Positions 1-7,502 of a stretch of DNA of 64,000 bases are shown piece after piece. The first letter of the stretch is position 1. Every line of letters begins with the position of its first letter. The position numbers were made by a program, and so were the translations under genes. The stretch lies in assembly GCF_019429625.1 (NCBI RefSeq), contig NZ_JAHXRW010000001.1, forward strand, positions 434,001-498,000, read 5' to 3'. The DNA is from Celeribacter sp. PS-C1. Its GTDB lineage: Bacteria; Pseudomonadota; Alphaproteobacteria; Rhodobacterales; Rhodobacteraceae. The notes below the pieces were generated by a model. The model ran no database searches. It was not told where the DNA came from and saw only the letters and a list, made by a program, of their open reading frames with translations.

Positions 1-27
1 TTGTAGATTTGGTAATTCAGAAGGTCT

Positions 28-330
28 TCAAACATGTGCGGCTGCCTCGTCCATTTTTTCTGCCAAGGTTATGTCTTTCTGGGTCAGTCCACCGGCATCA
101 TGGGTCGAAAGCGTCACTTCAACCGTGCGGTAAACATTGCGCCAATCCGGGTGGTGATCGCGTTTCTCGGCCCAAAGTGCAACCCGTGTCATAAATCCGA
201 AGGCCTCGTTAAAGTTCCGGAACTCATAGCGTTTCTCGATGGCCGTGCCGTCGTCTGTCTCGGTCCAGCCGCGTGAGAGCAAGGGGGCGAGTGCGTTGGT
301 GCGGGCGGCGCCTTGCAAGGTCTCAGTCAT
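28..330 (-). CDS. phhB: 4a-hydroxytetrahydrobiopterin dehydratase (pterin carbinolamine dehydratase)
   Basis: A 100-residue protein, the usual full length of this single-domain family. It dehydrates 4a-hydroxytetrahydropterin to the quinonoid dihydropterin in the cytoplasm. The family blocks are visible: a central [18 protein letters not shown] segment, then [18 protein letters not shown], which holds the active-site His-His and the Pro-Asp-Trp, and a C-terminal [15 protein letters not shown] helix. Its start overlaps the end of the upstream GNAT gene by 8 bases, so the two are translated together. No phenylalanine hydroxylase lies in the window, so the physiological partner is unknown. Confidence 0.93.
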   Translation of the reverse strand: MTETLQGAARTNALAPLLSRGWTETDDGTAIEKRYEFRNFNEAFGFMTRVALWAEKRDHHPDWRNVYRTVEVTLSTHDAGGLTQKDITLAEKMDEAAAHV

Positions 331-1501
331 GATCGTCCTCCTCAGGAGTGGATTTGAACGGGCCGTAGGAGGTGAGTACCTCGACCTCTTCGGCTACGGC
401 GGCGCGCTCGGCTTCGAGATATTCGGCCACGGCGCGGGCAAAGCCCGGATCGCGCATCCAATGCAGCGAATGCGTCGTGTTGGGCATATAGCCGCGTGCG
501 AGCTTGTGCTCGCCCTGCGCGCCCGCCTCAACCCGTTTGAGGCCGTGGGCGATGGCGTAGTCGATGGCCTGATAATAGCAAATTTCGAAATGCAGGCTGG
601 GGTGATATTCGGTGCAGCCCCAATAGCGCCCGAACAATCGATCCCGCCCGATGAAATTCAACGCGCCCGCAATCGGCACCCCGTCGATCTGTGCCAGCAC
701 CAGCAAGACGTCGTCGCGCATGGTCTCCTGCAGCTCATCGAAGAACGCCCGCGTCAGGTACGGCGAGCCCCATTTGCGACTGCCGGTGTCCTGATAAAAG
801 GTCCAGAAGGCGTCCCAGTGTTCAGGGCGAATGTCATCGCCGGTAAGCTGAACGATCTCGCCGCCAAAGCTCTGCGCCTGTGCGCGTTCCTTACGGATGT
901 TCTTGCGCTTGCGTGACGACAGGACGGCGAGGAAATCGTCGAACGTGGCATAACCTGCGTTGTCCCAGTGAAACTGTTGCCCGGTGCGGTGCAAAAGCCC
1001 CATGGCCTCGCCAGCAGCCACTTCGTCTTCGGTGCAAAATGTCAGGTGCAGCGACGACAGCGTGTTCTGATCCGCCACCTCAACCGCACCTTGAACCAAT
1101 GCGGCCTTGCCGATGTCTTCGAACCCCGGACGTGTCAAAAGCCTGCGGCCTGTCACGGGCGTAAACGGCACCGCGATCTGGAGTTTCGGGTAATACCGCC
1201 CGCCCGCGCGCTCATAGGCATCGGCCCAGCCGTGGTCGAAGACATATTCGCCCTGGCTATGGCCCTTGGCATACATCGGCGCGACGGCGATCACCTGATC
1301 ACCCGCGCGCGCCACGAGATAGCTGGGCTGCCAGCCCGTGCCGGAACCGACAGAGCCGGAGTTTTCCAAAGCCATCAGGAACCGATGCGTGACAAAGGGA
1401 TCGTCGGACCGTCCAACTCCGGGAGCTGCACAAGCATCCCAGTCCTCCGGCGCAATCGCACCGAGGCTGTTCATCAGGCTGATCTCGATCTGGTCGGTCA
1501 T
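323..1501 (-). CDS. FemAB-like GNAT-fold N-acyltransferase (DUF482 / PF04339 type)
   Basis: A 392-residue protein matching the proteobacterial FemAB-like GNAT family formerly called DUF482. I recognise the family blocks [15 protein letters not shown] in the middle, the second-half core with [18 protein letters not shown], and the C-terminal stretch [24 protein letters not shown]. Members are usually annotated as putative peptidoglycan-biosynthesis or acyl-CoA acyltransferases, but no substrate is established. It sits between the glycerophosphodiesterase gene and phhB on the same strand, and its 3' end overlaps phhB by 8 bases. The enzyme class is inferred from the fold; the reaction cannot be read from the sequence. 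Confidence 0.85.
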   Translation of the reverse strand: MTDQIEISLMNSLGAIAPEDWDACAAPGVGRSDDPFVTHRFLMALENSGSVGSGTGWQPSYLVARAGDQVIAVAPMYAKGHSQGEYVFDHGWADAYERAGGRYYPKLQIAVPFTPVTGRRLLTRPGFEDIGKAALVQGAVEVADQNTLSSLHLTFCTEDEVAAGEAMGLLHRTGQQFHWDNAGYATFDDFLAVLSSRKRKNIRKERAQAQSFGGEIVQLTGDDIRPEHWDAFWTFYQDTGSRKWGSPYLTRAFFDELQETMRDDVLLVLAQIDGVPIAGALNFIGRDRLFGRYWGCTEYHPSLHFEICYYQAIDYAIAHGLKRVEAGAQGEHKLARGYMPNTTHSLHWMRDPGFARAVAEYLEAERAAVAEEVEVLTSYGPFKSTPEEDDHD

Positions 1502-1553
1502 AAAGGTCCTGCGCGCGTCCTCTGCCTAGAAACTGGCACGCAGGGCCTTCGCG

Positions 1554-2312
1554 TCAAGTCGGCAGGTAGCCTTCAAACGTGATATTCTCCGCAATCTTGC
1601 GTGCTTCTGCTTCGTCTTCCGGGTTTCGGATCGTCCAGCACAGAATATGAGCACCTGCGTCTTTCAACTCACTGACCCGAGGCGCGTTGAGGTTCGACCA
1701 TTGATGGCTGATGAAAGACGCCCCCACGCGCTCATAATCTTCGATGAGTCCCAAAGTTTCGCGGCGGTCGGCGGGGATGAGTTTCGCCCCCTCATCTTCC
1801 CAGTTCGCCGTGGTGATGCCGCGCGGGATCTCGGGGCAAAGTTCCGCCAGAACTGCGACCGAATGCGGGTTGAAGGACATAAGCGCGACAGGGCCATCGT
1901 AGCCCCCAAGCGCTTTGGCGGCAGCCACCTCCAGGGCGCCGACACTGGGCCCCATCGCTCCGTCCTGATCCTTCACTTCGATCAAGAGAGGCACGCGGCC
2001 AGCAACGTGATCCAGCACCTGTTTCAGTGTCGGAACGCCGACCTCGCCGGTTTTGAACCGCAGGGTGGAAAGCGCCTCGGAGCTTTGGAGCGCAAAGGCG
2101 CCGTGGCCTTCAGTCAGACGGTTCAGCGCATAGTCGTGAAACACCATCGCCACCCCGTCCGAGGACAGTTGCAGGTCGATCTCGATACCAAAGCCCCGCG
2201 AGATCGCCGCATCTATGGCGGCGATATTGTTTTCTGCACGGGCAATATTGTCATCGTGCAAGGCGCGATGCGCAATCGGGGCCTTCAAAAAGGCCTCTGG
2301 CAGAGTGGGCAT
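1554..2312 (-). CDS. ugpQ: Glycerophosphodiester phosphodiesterase
   Basis: A 252-residue cytosolic-type GDPD with no signal peptide. It hydrolyses glycerophosphodiesters to sn-glycerol-3-phosphate and an alcohol. The catalytic signatures are present in order: IAHRALHDDN with the general acid/base His-Arg near residue 15, the EN pair, GIEIDLQLSSDG carrying the metal ligands Glu and Asp, and VFHDYALNRLT with the second catalytic His. A later LIEVKD supplies another Glu ligand. Its start codon shares one base with the stop codon of ridA upstream, so it is probably the fourth gene of a minus-strand transcript beginning with the type I exporter. Confidence 0.9.
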   Translation of the reverse strand: MPTLPEAFLKAPIAHRALHDDNIARAENNIAAIDAAISRGFGIEIDLQLSSDGVAMVFHDYALNRLTEGHGAFALQSSEALSTLRFKTGEVGVPTLKQVLDHVAGRVPLLIEVKDQDGAMGPSVGALEVAAAKALGGYDGPVALMSFNPHSVAVLAELCPEIPRGITTANWEDEGAKLIPADRRETLGLIEDYERVGASFISHQWSNLNAPRVSELKDAGAHILCWTIRNPEDEAEARKIAENITFEGYLPT

Positions 2313-2770
2313 CAGACGAGCTCGAAAATCGCTTCGATCTCGACCGCAACGCCCAGCGGCAGGCTGGCCGCAGAGACAGCGGAGCGGGCATGACGGCCCA
2401 TGTCGCCCATCACTTCGACCATCAGGTCCGAGGCGCCGTTGACGACTTTTGGTTGCTCGGTGAACTCTGCCGTCGAATTGACGAAGCCCACGAGTTTCAC
2501 CAGACGCTTCACCTTGGAGAAATCGCCGCCCACGGCGGCGTTGGCTTGGGCCAAAAGCGCCAGCGCACAGCTTTGTGCCGCCTTCGCGCCGTCTTCCGTT
2601 GCCATGTCAGCGCCCAGTTTCCCACAGATCAGTCCGTCCGGACCGTTGGAGATTTGCCCGGAGATAAAGAGCTGATTGCCACTGATCACATAGGGCACGT
2701 AGTTGGCGGCGGGCGCGGGCGCTGCGGGCAGGGTGAGGCCAAGGTCAGAGAGTTTTGCGGAGAGATCCAT
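2312..2770 (-). CDS. ridA: RidA family protein (enamine/imine deaminase)
   Basis: A 152-residue RidA/YjgF-type protein. I chose the ATG at 2770 (MDLSAKLSD) because the family domain starts there and a GGAG-type site (from gaggaggg on the complement) lies just upstream; an open frame continues further but looks like out-of-frame hlyD sequence. The protein shows YVISGNQLFISGQI near the N-terminus and VKLVGFVNSTAEF in the middle. The C-terminus reads ARSAVSAASLPLGVAVEIEA, which keeps the Arg-Ser-Ala and Leu-Pro features of the ligand pocket. This is the longer RidA subgroup (about 150 aa). It probably removes reactive enamines formed by PLP enzymes. Confidence 0.88.
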   Translation of the reverse strand: MDLSAKLSDLGLTLPAAPAPAANYVPYVISGNQLFISGQISNGPDGLICGKLGADMATEDGAKAAQSCALALLAQANAAVGGDFSKVKRLVKLVGFVNSTAEFTEQPKVVNGASDLMVEVMGDMGRHARSAVSAASLPLGVAVEIEAIFELV

Positions 2771-2795
2771 GAGGAGGGTCCTTTGTCGTAGGGCG

Positions 2796-4121
2796 TTATT
2801 TCTCGCGGAAGGCGCGGGTGAAATAATCGGTAAGGGGTTTTGTGAGATAGGCCAAGGGCGAGCGTTCACCTGTGGACATATAGGCTTCGACCGGCATGCC
2901 GGGAATGAGAACGGTCCCCTCGGGCAGACGCGCGCGTTGTGCTTCGGGGAGGTGGATGTCGGCGCGATAATAGCTCGCGCCGGTCGCCTCGTCGACAAAG
3001 GCATCGGCGGAGACACGCATCACCTGACCTTCGAGTTCGGGCGTGGTGCGCCGGTCAAAGGTCGTGAACCGCAGGCGCACGGGTTGGCCGGGGTAGACCT
3101 GATCGACATGGGTTGGGCTGACCCGCGCCATGATGATGAGCGGGCGGTCTTGGGGCACGATGTAAAGCGCGGGCTGTGCGGGCGGGATCACCGCACCGGG
3201 GCCAAACACCGAGAGGCCATAGACGACACCCGCGACCGGTGCTTGAATGTCGAGCCGGGCCAGACGCGCCCGAAGTCCGGAAATCTGTTCGCGCAGGCGA
3301 CTGACGCTGGCCTGAATGTCTCGCAGTTCTGTGATGGCGGATTCGCGTCGATCGCTGCTGGCCTTGAGGATGTTCAGCTCGATCTCTGTGATCTGCACCT
3401 GCGCTTGAGCCTCGGCCGTCTCCAGCCGTCCGATTTCGGCCGCATATTGCACGGCGTCGCGGCGGATGCCGATGACGCGGCTTTGCTGGGTCAGGCCGCG
3501 TTCGAGCAATTCGGTTTGCGCCGCAAGGTCCTCTTCGATCAGCGACAATTGCTCGGAGAGCGCGGATTTTTGCGCCGCGAGGCCCTCGATCTGGACCTCG
3601 ATCTGGCTGCGTTGCTTGTTGAGTTGTTCGATCTCGGCCTTGGCCGTGTCCTGACGGGCTTGGAATAGGTCTTTTTGGCCGGCCACCGAGCGCGCGACCT
3701 GAGGGTCCTCCTCCATACGTTCGATCAACTCTTGCGGGAAGTTAATCGCCGCCGCTCCGTCGCGTTCGGCCTCAAGTCGGGCGGCGCGGGCCAGAAGTTC
3801 GAAAAGCTGGGTTTCCTGAAGCGAGATTTCGTTGAGGTAGTCCTCGGACGACAATTCGATCAACAAGGCGCCTTTTTCAACCACCGCGCCCTCGCTGACA
3901 TGCACAGCGGCCACTTCGCCACCGTCGCGATGGGCGACGGCCTGACGGTTCTGTTCGACCTGAAGTTGGCCGGCGGCCACAACGGCGCCGTCAATGCTTG
4001 CGAAAATAGCCCAGCCGCCAAAGCCGCCGATCAGAATTGCCATACAGGCGAACCCGAACCAGATCGCGCGGCGGGCGGACCATGTGTTCTCTTGGGTCTT
4101 TTTCTGGGTTTGTGTGGTCAT
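2796..4121 (-). CDS. prsE: HlyD family type I secretion periplasmic adaptor
   Basis: A 441-residue membrane-fusion protein of a type I secretion system. One N-terminal transmembrane segment (about residues 19-41, FGFACMAILIGGFGGWAIFA) is followed by the first half of the lipoyl/barrel-sandwich domain (VAHRDGGEVAAVHVSEG). Next comes a long heptad-rich coiled coil of about 200 residues, then the second lipoyl half (RLDIQAPVAGVVYGL) and a beta-barrel C-terminus. The ATG at 4121 overlaps the stop of the ABC transporter by 4 bases (ATGA), so translational coupling is expected. Together they would form two parts of the exporter; an outer-membrane TolC-type partner is not in this window. Confidence 0.92.
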   Translation of the reverse strand: MTTQTQKKTQENTWSARRAIWFGFACMAILIGGFGGWAIFASIDGAVVAAGQLQVEQNRQAVAHRDGGEVAAVHVSEGAVVEKGALLIELSSEDYLNEISLQETQLFELLARAARLEAERDGAAAINFPQELIERMEEDPQVARSVAGQKDLFQARQDTAKAEIEQLNKQRSQIEVQIEGLAAQKSALSEQLSLIEEDLAAQTELLERGLTQQSRVIGIRRDAVQYAAEIGRLETAEAQAQVQITEIELNILKASSDRRESAITELRDIQASVSRLREQISGLRARLARLDIQAPVAGVVYGLSVFGPGAVIPPAQPALYIVPQDRPLIIMARVSPTHVDQVYPGQPVRLRFTTFDRRTTPELEGQVMRVSADAFVDEATGASYYRADIHLPEAQRARLPEGTVLIPGMPVEAYMSTGERSPLAYLTKPLTDYFTRAFREK

Positions 4122-5857
4122 TGGACGCCCCCCTGACCCGCGTCTTTGCGCAGGATGTCTTTGGAGTTCTTGACCATCTCGCTCAACACCTGATCGCGGG
4201 GCCCAAAGGCGCGACGCAGCCCGCCGTCCAGCACCATGAGCTTTTCGCATTCCTGAATCGCAGAGGGGCGATGCGCCATGATCAACACCGCGCCGCCTTC
4301 GGCCTTGTGACGCCGGATTGCGGCGTTCAGGGCGATGGAACCCGCGTTGTCCAAATTAGAGTTTGGTTCATCGAGAATGACGATCACCGGATTGCCGTAA
4401 AACGCCCGCGCCAAGCCGATCCGCTGCAATTGCCCACCGGACAACAGCCCGCCCGCGGAGGCGACAGGCGTGTCATAGCCGTCGGGCAGCGACAGGATCA
4501 GATCATGCGCATCGGCCTTTTTCGCGGCGGTAATCACCGCCTCCGCATCGGGGCTGAGCGCCAATTTGGCAATGTTTTCGGCAATGGTGCCGTCGAAAAG
4601 CTGCACCTGTTGCGGCAGGTAGCCGATGTAGCTGCCAAGGGCTTCGCTGGCGTAATGCTCCAGTTTCGCACCATCCAGCCGGATCGCGCCACTGGACGGC
4701 GCCCAAACCCCGGTCAGAGTACGTGCCAGCGTGGATTTGCCCGCGCCAGACGGCCCAATCACGCCCAGGGCTTCGCCCGGCGCCAGATCGAAACTAATCA
4801 TCCGCAAAGAGGCCTGTTGCTGACCCGGGGGCACAACAGAGACCTGTTGCGCCGTCAACGCGGCCGTGGGGCGCGGCAATTCGGTGCGGATGACATCGGC
4901 GGGGTTTTTGCCCAGCAATTCGGCCAGATCGCCCCAGCCACGTTGGGCATGCTGCAACAGGTTCCATTGGCCGATCAAAAGATCGACGGGCTGAAGCGCG
5001 CGTCCAAGCAGGATGGAGCTTGCGATCATGGCGCCTGGGCTGATCTGACGCTCCAGCACCAACCAGGCGCCAAGCGCCAGCATCGCGGATTGCAAAAACA
5101 ACCGAAGCGCGCGGGAGGCGGCGGTGAAGCCATGGGTGGTGTCCTCGCTCGCCACGGATTTCTCCAAGGCGGTCTCGCGCGATCTCAGCCAGCGGCGATA
5201 GGCGGCCTCCTTCATGCCCAAAGCGGCCAATGCCTCCGCTGCAGCGGTCATGCGGCCCGCGGTCAGGGCGGCCTCGCTTTCGGCGCGGATCACGGCCTCC
5301 TGCATCGGCTTCGCGGCAGAGCGGTGCAATAGCGCGATCCCGACCAGGAGGACGCCGCCGGCGGTGGCCAAAAGCCCGAGGTAGGGGTGGAACAGGCCGA
5401 TGCCGAATAGAAAGAGCGGAGTGAACGGCAGGTCGAAAAGCGCCGCCAACGCCGGCGATCCGAAAAAGCGGCGAATCGCTGTGAGGTTGTCCATGCCGCG
5501 AATTTTGCGGCTTTCGCGTGGATTATGCGCCGCCTGCGCCATGGTGGCGTGAAATACGCGGTCTTCGAGGCGGCTTTGAAACCGTGCGGCGATGCGCGAC
5601 AGGATGTGCGCGCGCGTGCCGTCCAAAAGGCCCATCATCAGGTAGAGAAACGCGACGATGGAGAAGAGCGCGATCAATGTCGCCTCGGAACCAGACCCCA
5701 GAACGCGGTCGTAAACCTGAAGCATGAACAGCGGTCCGGTGAGCATCAAGATATTGATACAAATGGAAAAGACACCCGACGCCCAAAACAGGCCGCGCGA
5801 GTCACGTCGCGCGCTGGAAAGCTCTCTCTGTCCGAGGCGGATGTCTTCCTGTGTCAT
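4118..5857 (-). CDS. prsD: Type I secretion system permease/ATPase (PrsD/HlyB-like, no C39 domain)
   Basis: A 579-residue fused ABC exporter: a six-helix transmembrane domain in the first ~300 residues (starting SGVFSICINILMLTGPLFML) and a C-terminal nucleotide-binding domain. Walker A GPSGAGKST is near residue 367, the Q-loop is YLPQQVQLFDGTI, the ABC signature LSGGQ is near 471, Walker B is VIVILDEPNSNLD, and the switch His is in MAHRPS. It lacks an N-terminal C39 peptidase, like the PrsD/AprD group that exports RTX-type proteins with C-terminal signals. No Gly-Asp-rich substrate gene is present nearby. It is the first gene of a minus-strand run whose promoter must lie in 5858-6084. Confidence 0.94.
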   Translation of the reverse strand: MTQEDIRLGQRELSSARRDSRGLFWASGVFSICINILMLTGPLFMLQVYDRVLGSGSEATLIALFSIVAFLYLMMGLLDGTRAHILSRIAARFQSRLEDRVFHATMAQAAHNPRESRKIRGMDNLTAIRRFFGSPALAALFDLPFTPLFLFGIGLFHPYLGLLATAGGVLLVGIALLHRSAAKPMQEAVIRAESEAALTAGRMTAAAEALAALGMKEAAYRRWLRSRETALEKSVASEDTTHGFTAASRALRLFLQSAMLALGAWLVLERQISPGAMIASSILLGRALQPVDLLIGQWNLLQHAQRGWGDLAELLGKNPADVIRTELPRPTAALTAQQVSVVPPGQQQASLRMISFDLAPGEALGVIGPSGAGKSTLARTLTGVWAPSSGAIRLDGAKLEHYASEALGSYIGYLPQQVQLFDGTIAENIAKLALSPDAEAVITAAKKADAHDLILSLPDGYDTPVASAGGLLSGGQLQRIGLARAFYGNPVIVILDEPNSNLDNAGSIALNAAIRRHKAEGGAVLIMAHRPSAIQECEKLMVLDGGLRRAFGPRDQVLSEMVKNSKDILRKDAGQGGVQ

Positions 5858-6021
5858 GGCGATGTCTTAACTCGGTCCCGTCTGATATGGCATGTGCGCC
5901 TGTCGCGCCTGATGTTGACCAGAGGCGATCTGTTGAAACAATGTCACAGGATAAATATCAGAGTGTATGTTAATATTGGGCTTCCGTTTCAGGAATACTA
6001 TCTGGCGGTATAGCCCGCGGG

Positions 6022-6037
6022 GGTGACGACTGTCACC
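6022..6037. promoter_or_regulatory. Inverted repeat GGTGAC-N4-GTCACC upstream of mlaA
   Basis: A perfect 6-bp inverted repeat with a 4-bp spacer (GGTGACGACTGTCACC), centred about 55 bases before the mlaA start codon, in the divergent region between the type I exporter and mlaA. The half-site size and spacing suit a dimeric regulator, but I do not recognise the motif. It could also be chance in GC-rich DNA. Confidence 0.35.
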
Positions 6038-6084
6038 TGTTCCTGCCAGATTTGCCTTGTTGCCTAGCCCGAAGGTCTGCTGCC

Positions 6085-6861
6085 ATGTTTTCTTCTCTCA
6101 AAAGAGGCGTTCTGCCCTCCCTCGCCGCTGTTTTGGGGCTCGCTGTTATGGCCGGTTGCGCTACGCCGGGACCGGACGGGATTGCCGATCCCTACGAAGA
6201 GGTGAACCGCGGCTGGCATGACTCCAACGTCGCGCTGGATAAGGCGGTGATCAAGCCGGTGTCGACGGCCTACGGCACGGTGGTGCCCGATCCCTTGCGC
6301 AAAGGCTTCTCCAATGTCTCGGACACGTTGGGCATTCCGGGCACCGTTGTGAATGACGTGCTCCAACTGCGCTTTGGCGATGCGTTGCACAACACGGCAC
6401 GCTTCGCGGTAAACGCCACGGTCGGGATTGGCGGGCTGTTCGATCCGGCGACCGAGATGGGCCTTGAAGAGCGCGACTCTGATTTTGGTGAAACGCTTTA
6501 CACCTGGGGTGTGGGCGAAGGGGCCTATGTCGTCCTGCCGATCTATGGCCCCTCTACAGAACGCGATTCCATCGGGCTGTTGGTCGATATCGCGCTCGAT
6601 CCCGTCGGCAACCTCTTGGGGAATCCGGAGAAGAGCTACAGGACCGGGTTGAAAGTCGCCGATGTGGCGGACACACGCTATCGTTACTCAGATCTCTATG
6701 AATCTGTGATTTACGACAGTGCCGATGGCTACGCTCAGATGCGTTTGACCTATCTCGACAACCGCCGGTTTGCATTGGGAACGCCGATCATTTCCGGCGG
6801 GGGCGAGGCCGCGGATCAGAGTGCGGCCCCTTATGACATTTACGAGGACTTCTATGAGTGA
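6085..6861 (+). CDS. mlaA: MlaA-family outer-membrane lipoprotein (VacJ)
   Basis: A 258-residue lipoprotein. The signal peptide MFSSLKRGVLPSLAAVLGL ends in a lipobox VMAGC, with lipidated Cys near residue 24. The MlaA blocks follow: DPYEEVNRGWHDSN, PDPLRKGFSNVSDTLGIP, LHNTARFAVNATVGIGGLFD and FGETLYTWGVGEGAYVVLP. MlaA removes mislocalised phospholipid from the outer leaflet of the outer membrane and passes it to MlaC. The ATG at 6085 begins the signal peptide; an in-frame TTG 33 bases upstream adds nothing recognisable. It overlaps mlaC by 8 bases. The MlaFEDB transporter genes are not in this window. Confidence 0.93.
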   Translation: MFSSLKRGVLPSLAAVLGLAVMAGCATPGPDGIADPYEEVNRGWHDSNVALDKAVIKPVSTAYGTVVPDPLRKGFSNVSDTLGIPGTVVNDVLQLRFGDALHNTARFAVNATVGIGGLFDPATEMGLEERDSDFGETLYTWGVGEGAYVVLPIYGPSTERDSIGLLVDIALDPVGNLLGNPEKSYRTGLKVADVADTRYRYSDLYESVIYDSADGYAQMRLTYLDNRRFALGTPIISGGGEAADQSAAPYDIYEDFYE

Positions 6862-7438
6862 TTTTACTTTCTCGCGCCGGTCGGTTCTCGCCGCTCTGGG
6901 CGTTTCGCTGATCTCGCCGCAGGCCGCTATGGCCTTTTCTGTGTCTCAGGCTGAGGCGCTGATCGGAAAGGCGGTGAATGACATCAACGCCATCATCAAT
7001 TCGGGCAAATCCGAAGCGGCGATGTATGTCGATTTCGAACGTGTTTTGGTGCGCTACGCCGATATGCCGAACATCGCGCGCTCTGTGCTTGGGCCGCCTG
7101 CGCGTTCCGCCTCTTCCGCCCAGCTCAGCGCCTTTACCAAAGCGTTTCAGACCTATGTTGCCCGCAAATATGGTTCGCGCTTCCGCGAATTCATCGGCGG
7201 CAAGGTGCAGGTGAACAGCACACAGCAGATCAACTCGGTCTATGACGTGCGCTGCACCGCGATCCTGCGCGGCGAACCGCCTTTCGCGATCTCTTTCATC
7301 GTGCATGATCGTGCGGGCAAGTTCATCGATTTGCAGATCGAGGGGATTTCTTTGTTGAAATCCGAACGTGCCGAGATTGGTGCGATGCTTGATCGGGCTG
7401 GTGGTAACATCGACGCGCTGACGGCGTCGCTGCGCTAA
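6854..7438 (+). CDS. mlaC: MlaC/Ttg2D-like periplasmic phospholipid-binding protein
   Basis: A 194-residue exported protein of the Tol-Tol-Ttg2 (MlaC) family, which shuttles phospholipid between MlaA and the inner-membrane Mla complex. The N-terminus FSRRSVLAALGVSLIS is a signal peptide with a twin-Arg SRRSVL, so export may be by Tat, and cleavage is likely after QAAMA. The mature part has FERVLVRYADMPNIARSVLG, FTKAFQTYVARKYGSRF and a C-terminal GKFIDLQIEGISLLKSERAEI, all typical of the family. It starts inside the end of mlaA (8-base overlap) and a strong terminator follows its stop codon. Confidence 0.9.
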   Translation: MSDFTFSRRSVLAALGVSLISPQAAMAFSVSQAEALIGKAVNDINAIINSGKSEAAMYVDFERVLVRYADMPNIARSVLGPPARSASSAQLSAFTKAFQTYVARKYGSRFREFIGGKVQVNSTQQINSVYDVRCTAILRGEPPFAISFIVHDRAGKFIDLQIEGISLLKSERAEIGAMLDRAGGNIDALTASLR

Positions 7439-7461
7439 TCCTATTCGCAGACCGTAGACGA

Positions 7462-7491
7462 AAAAAACGCGCCCAGAGAGGCGCGTTTTTT
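7462..7491. terminator. Bidirectional intrinsic terminator between mlaC and the PBP gene
   Basis: The stem aaaaacgcgcc (7463-7473) pairs with ggcgcgttttt (7480-7490) around the loop cagaga. It has A-runs and T-runs on both sides and lies between two convergent genes, so it can end both transcripts. Confidence 0.88.
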
Positions 7492-7502
7492 ATTGGCTTA
7501 TC

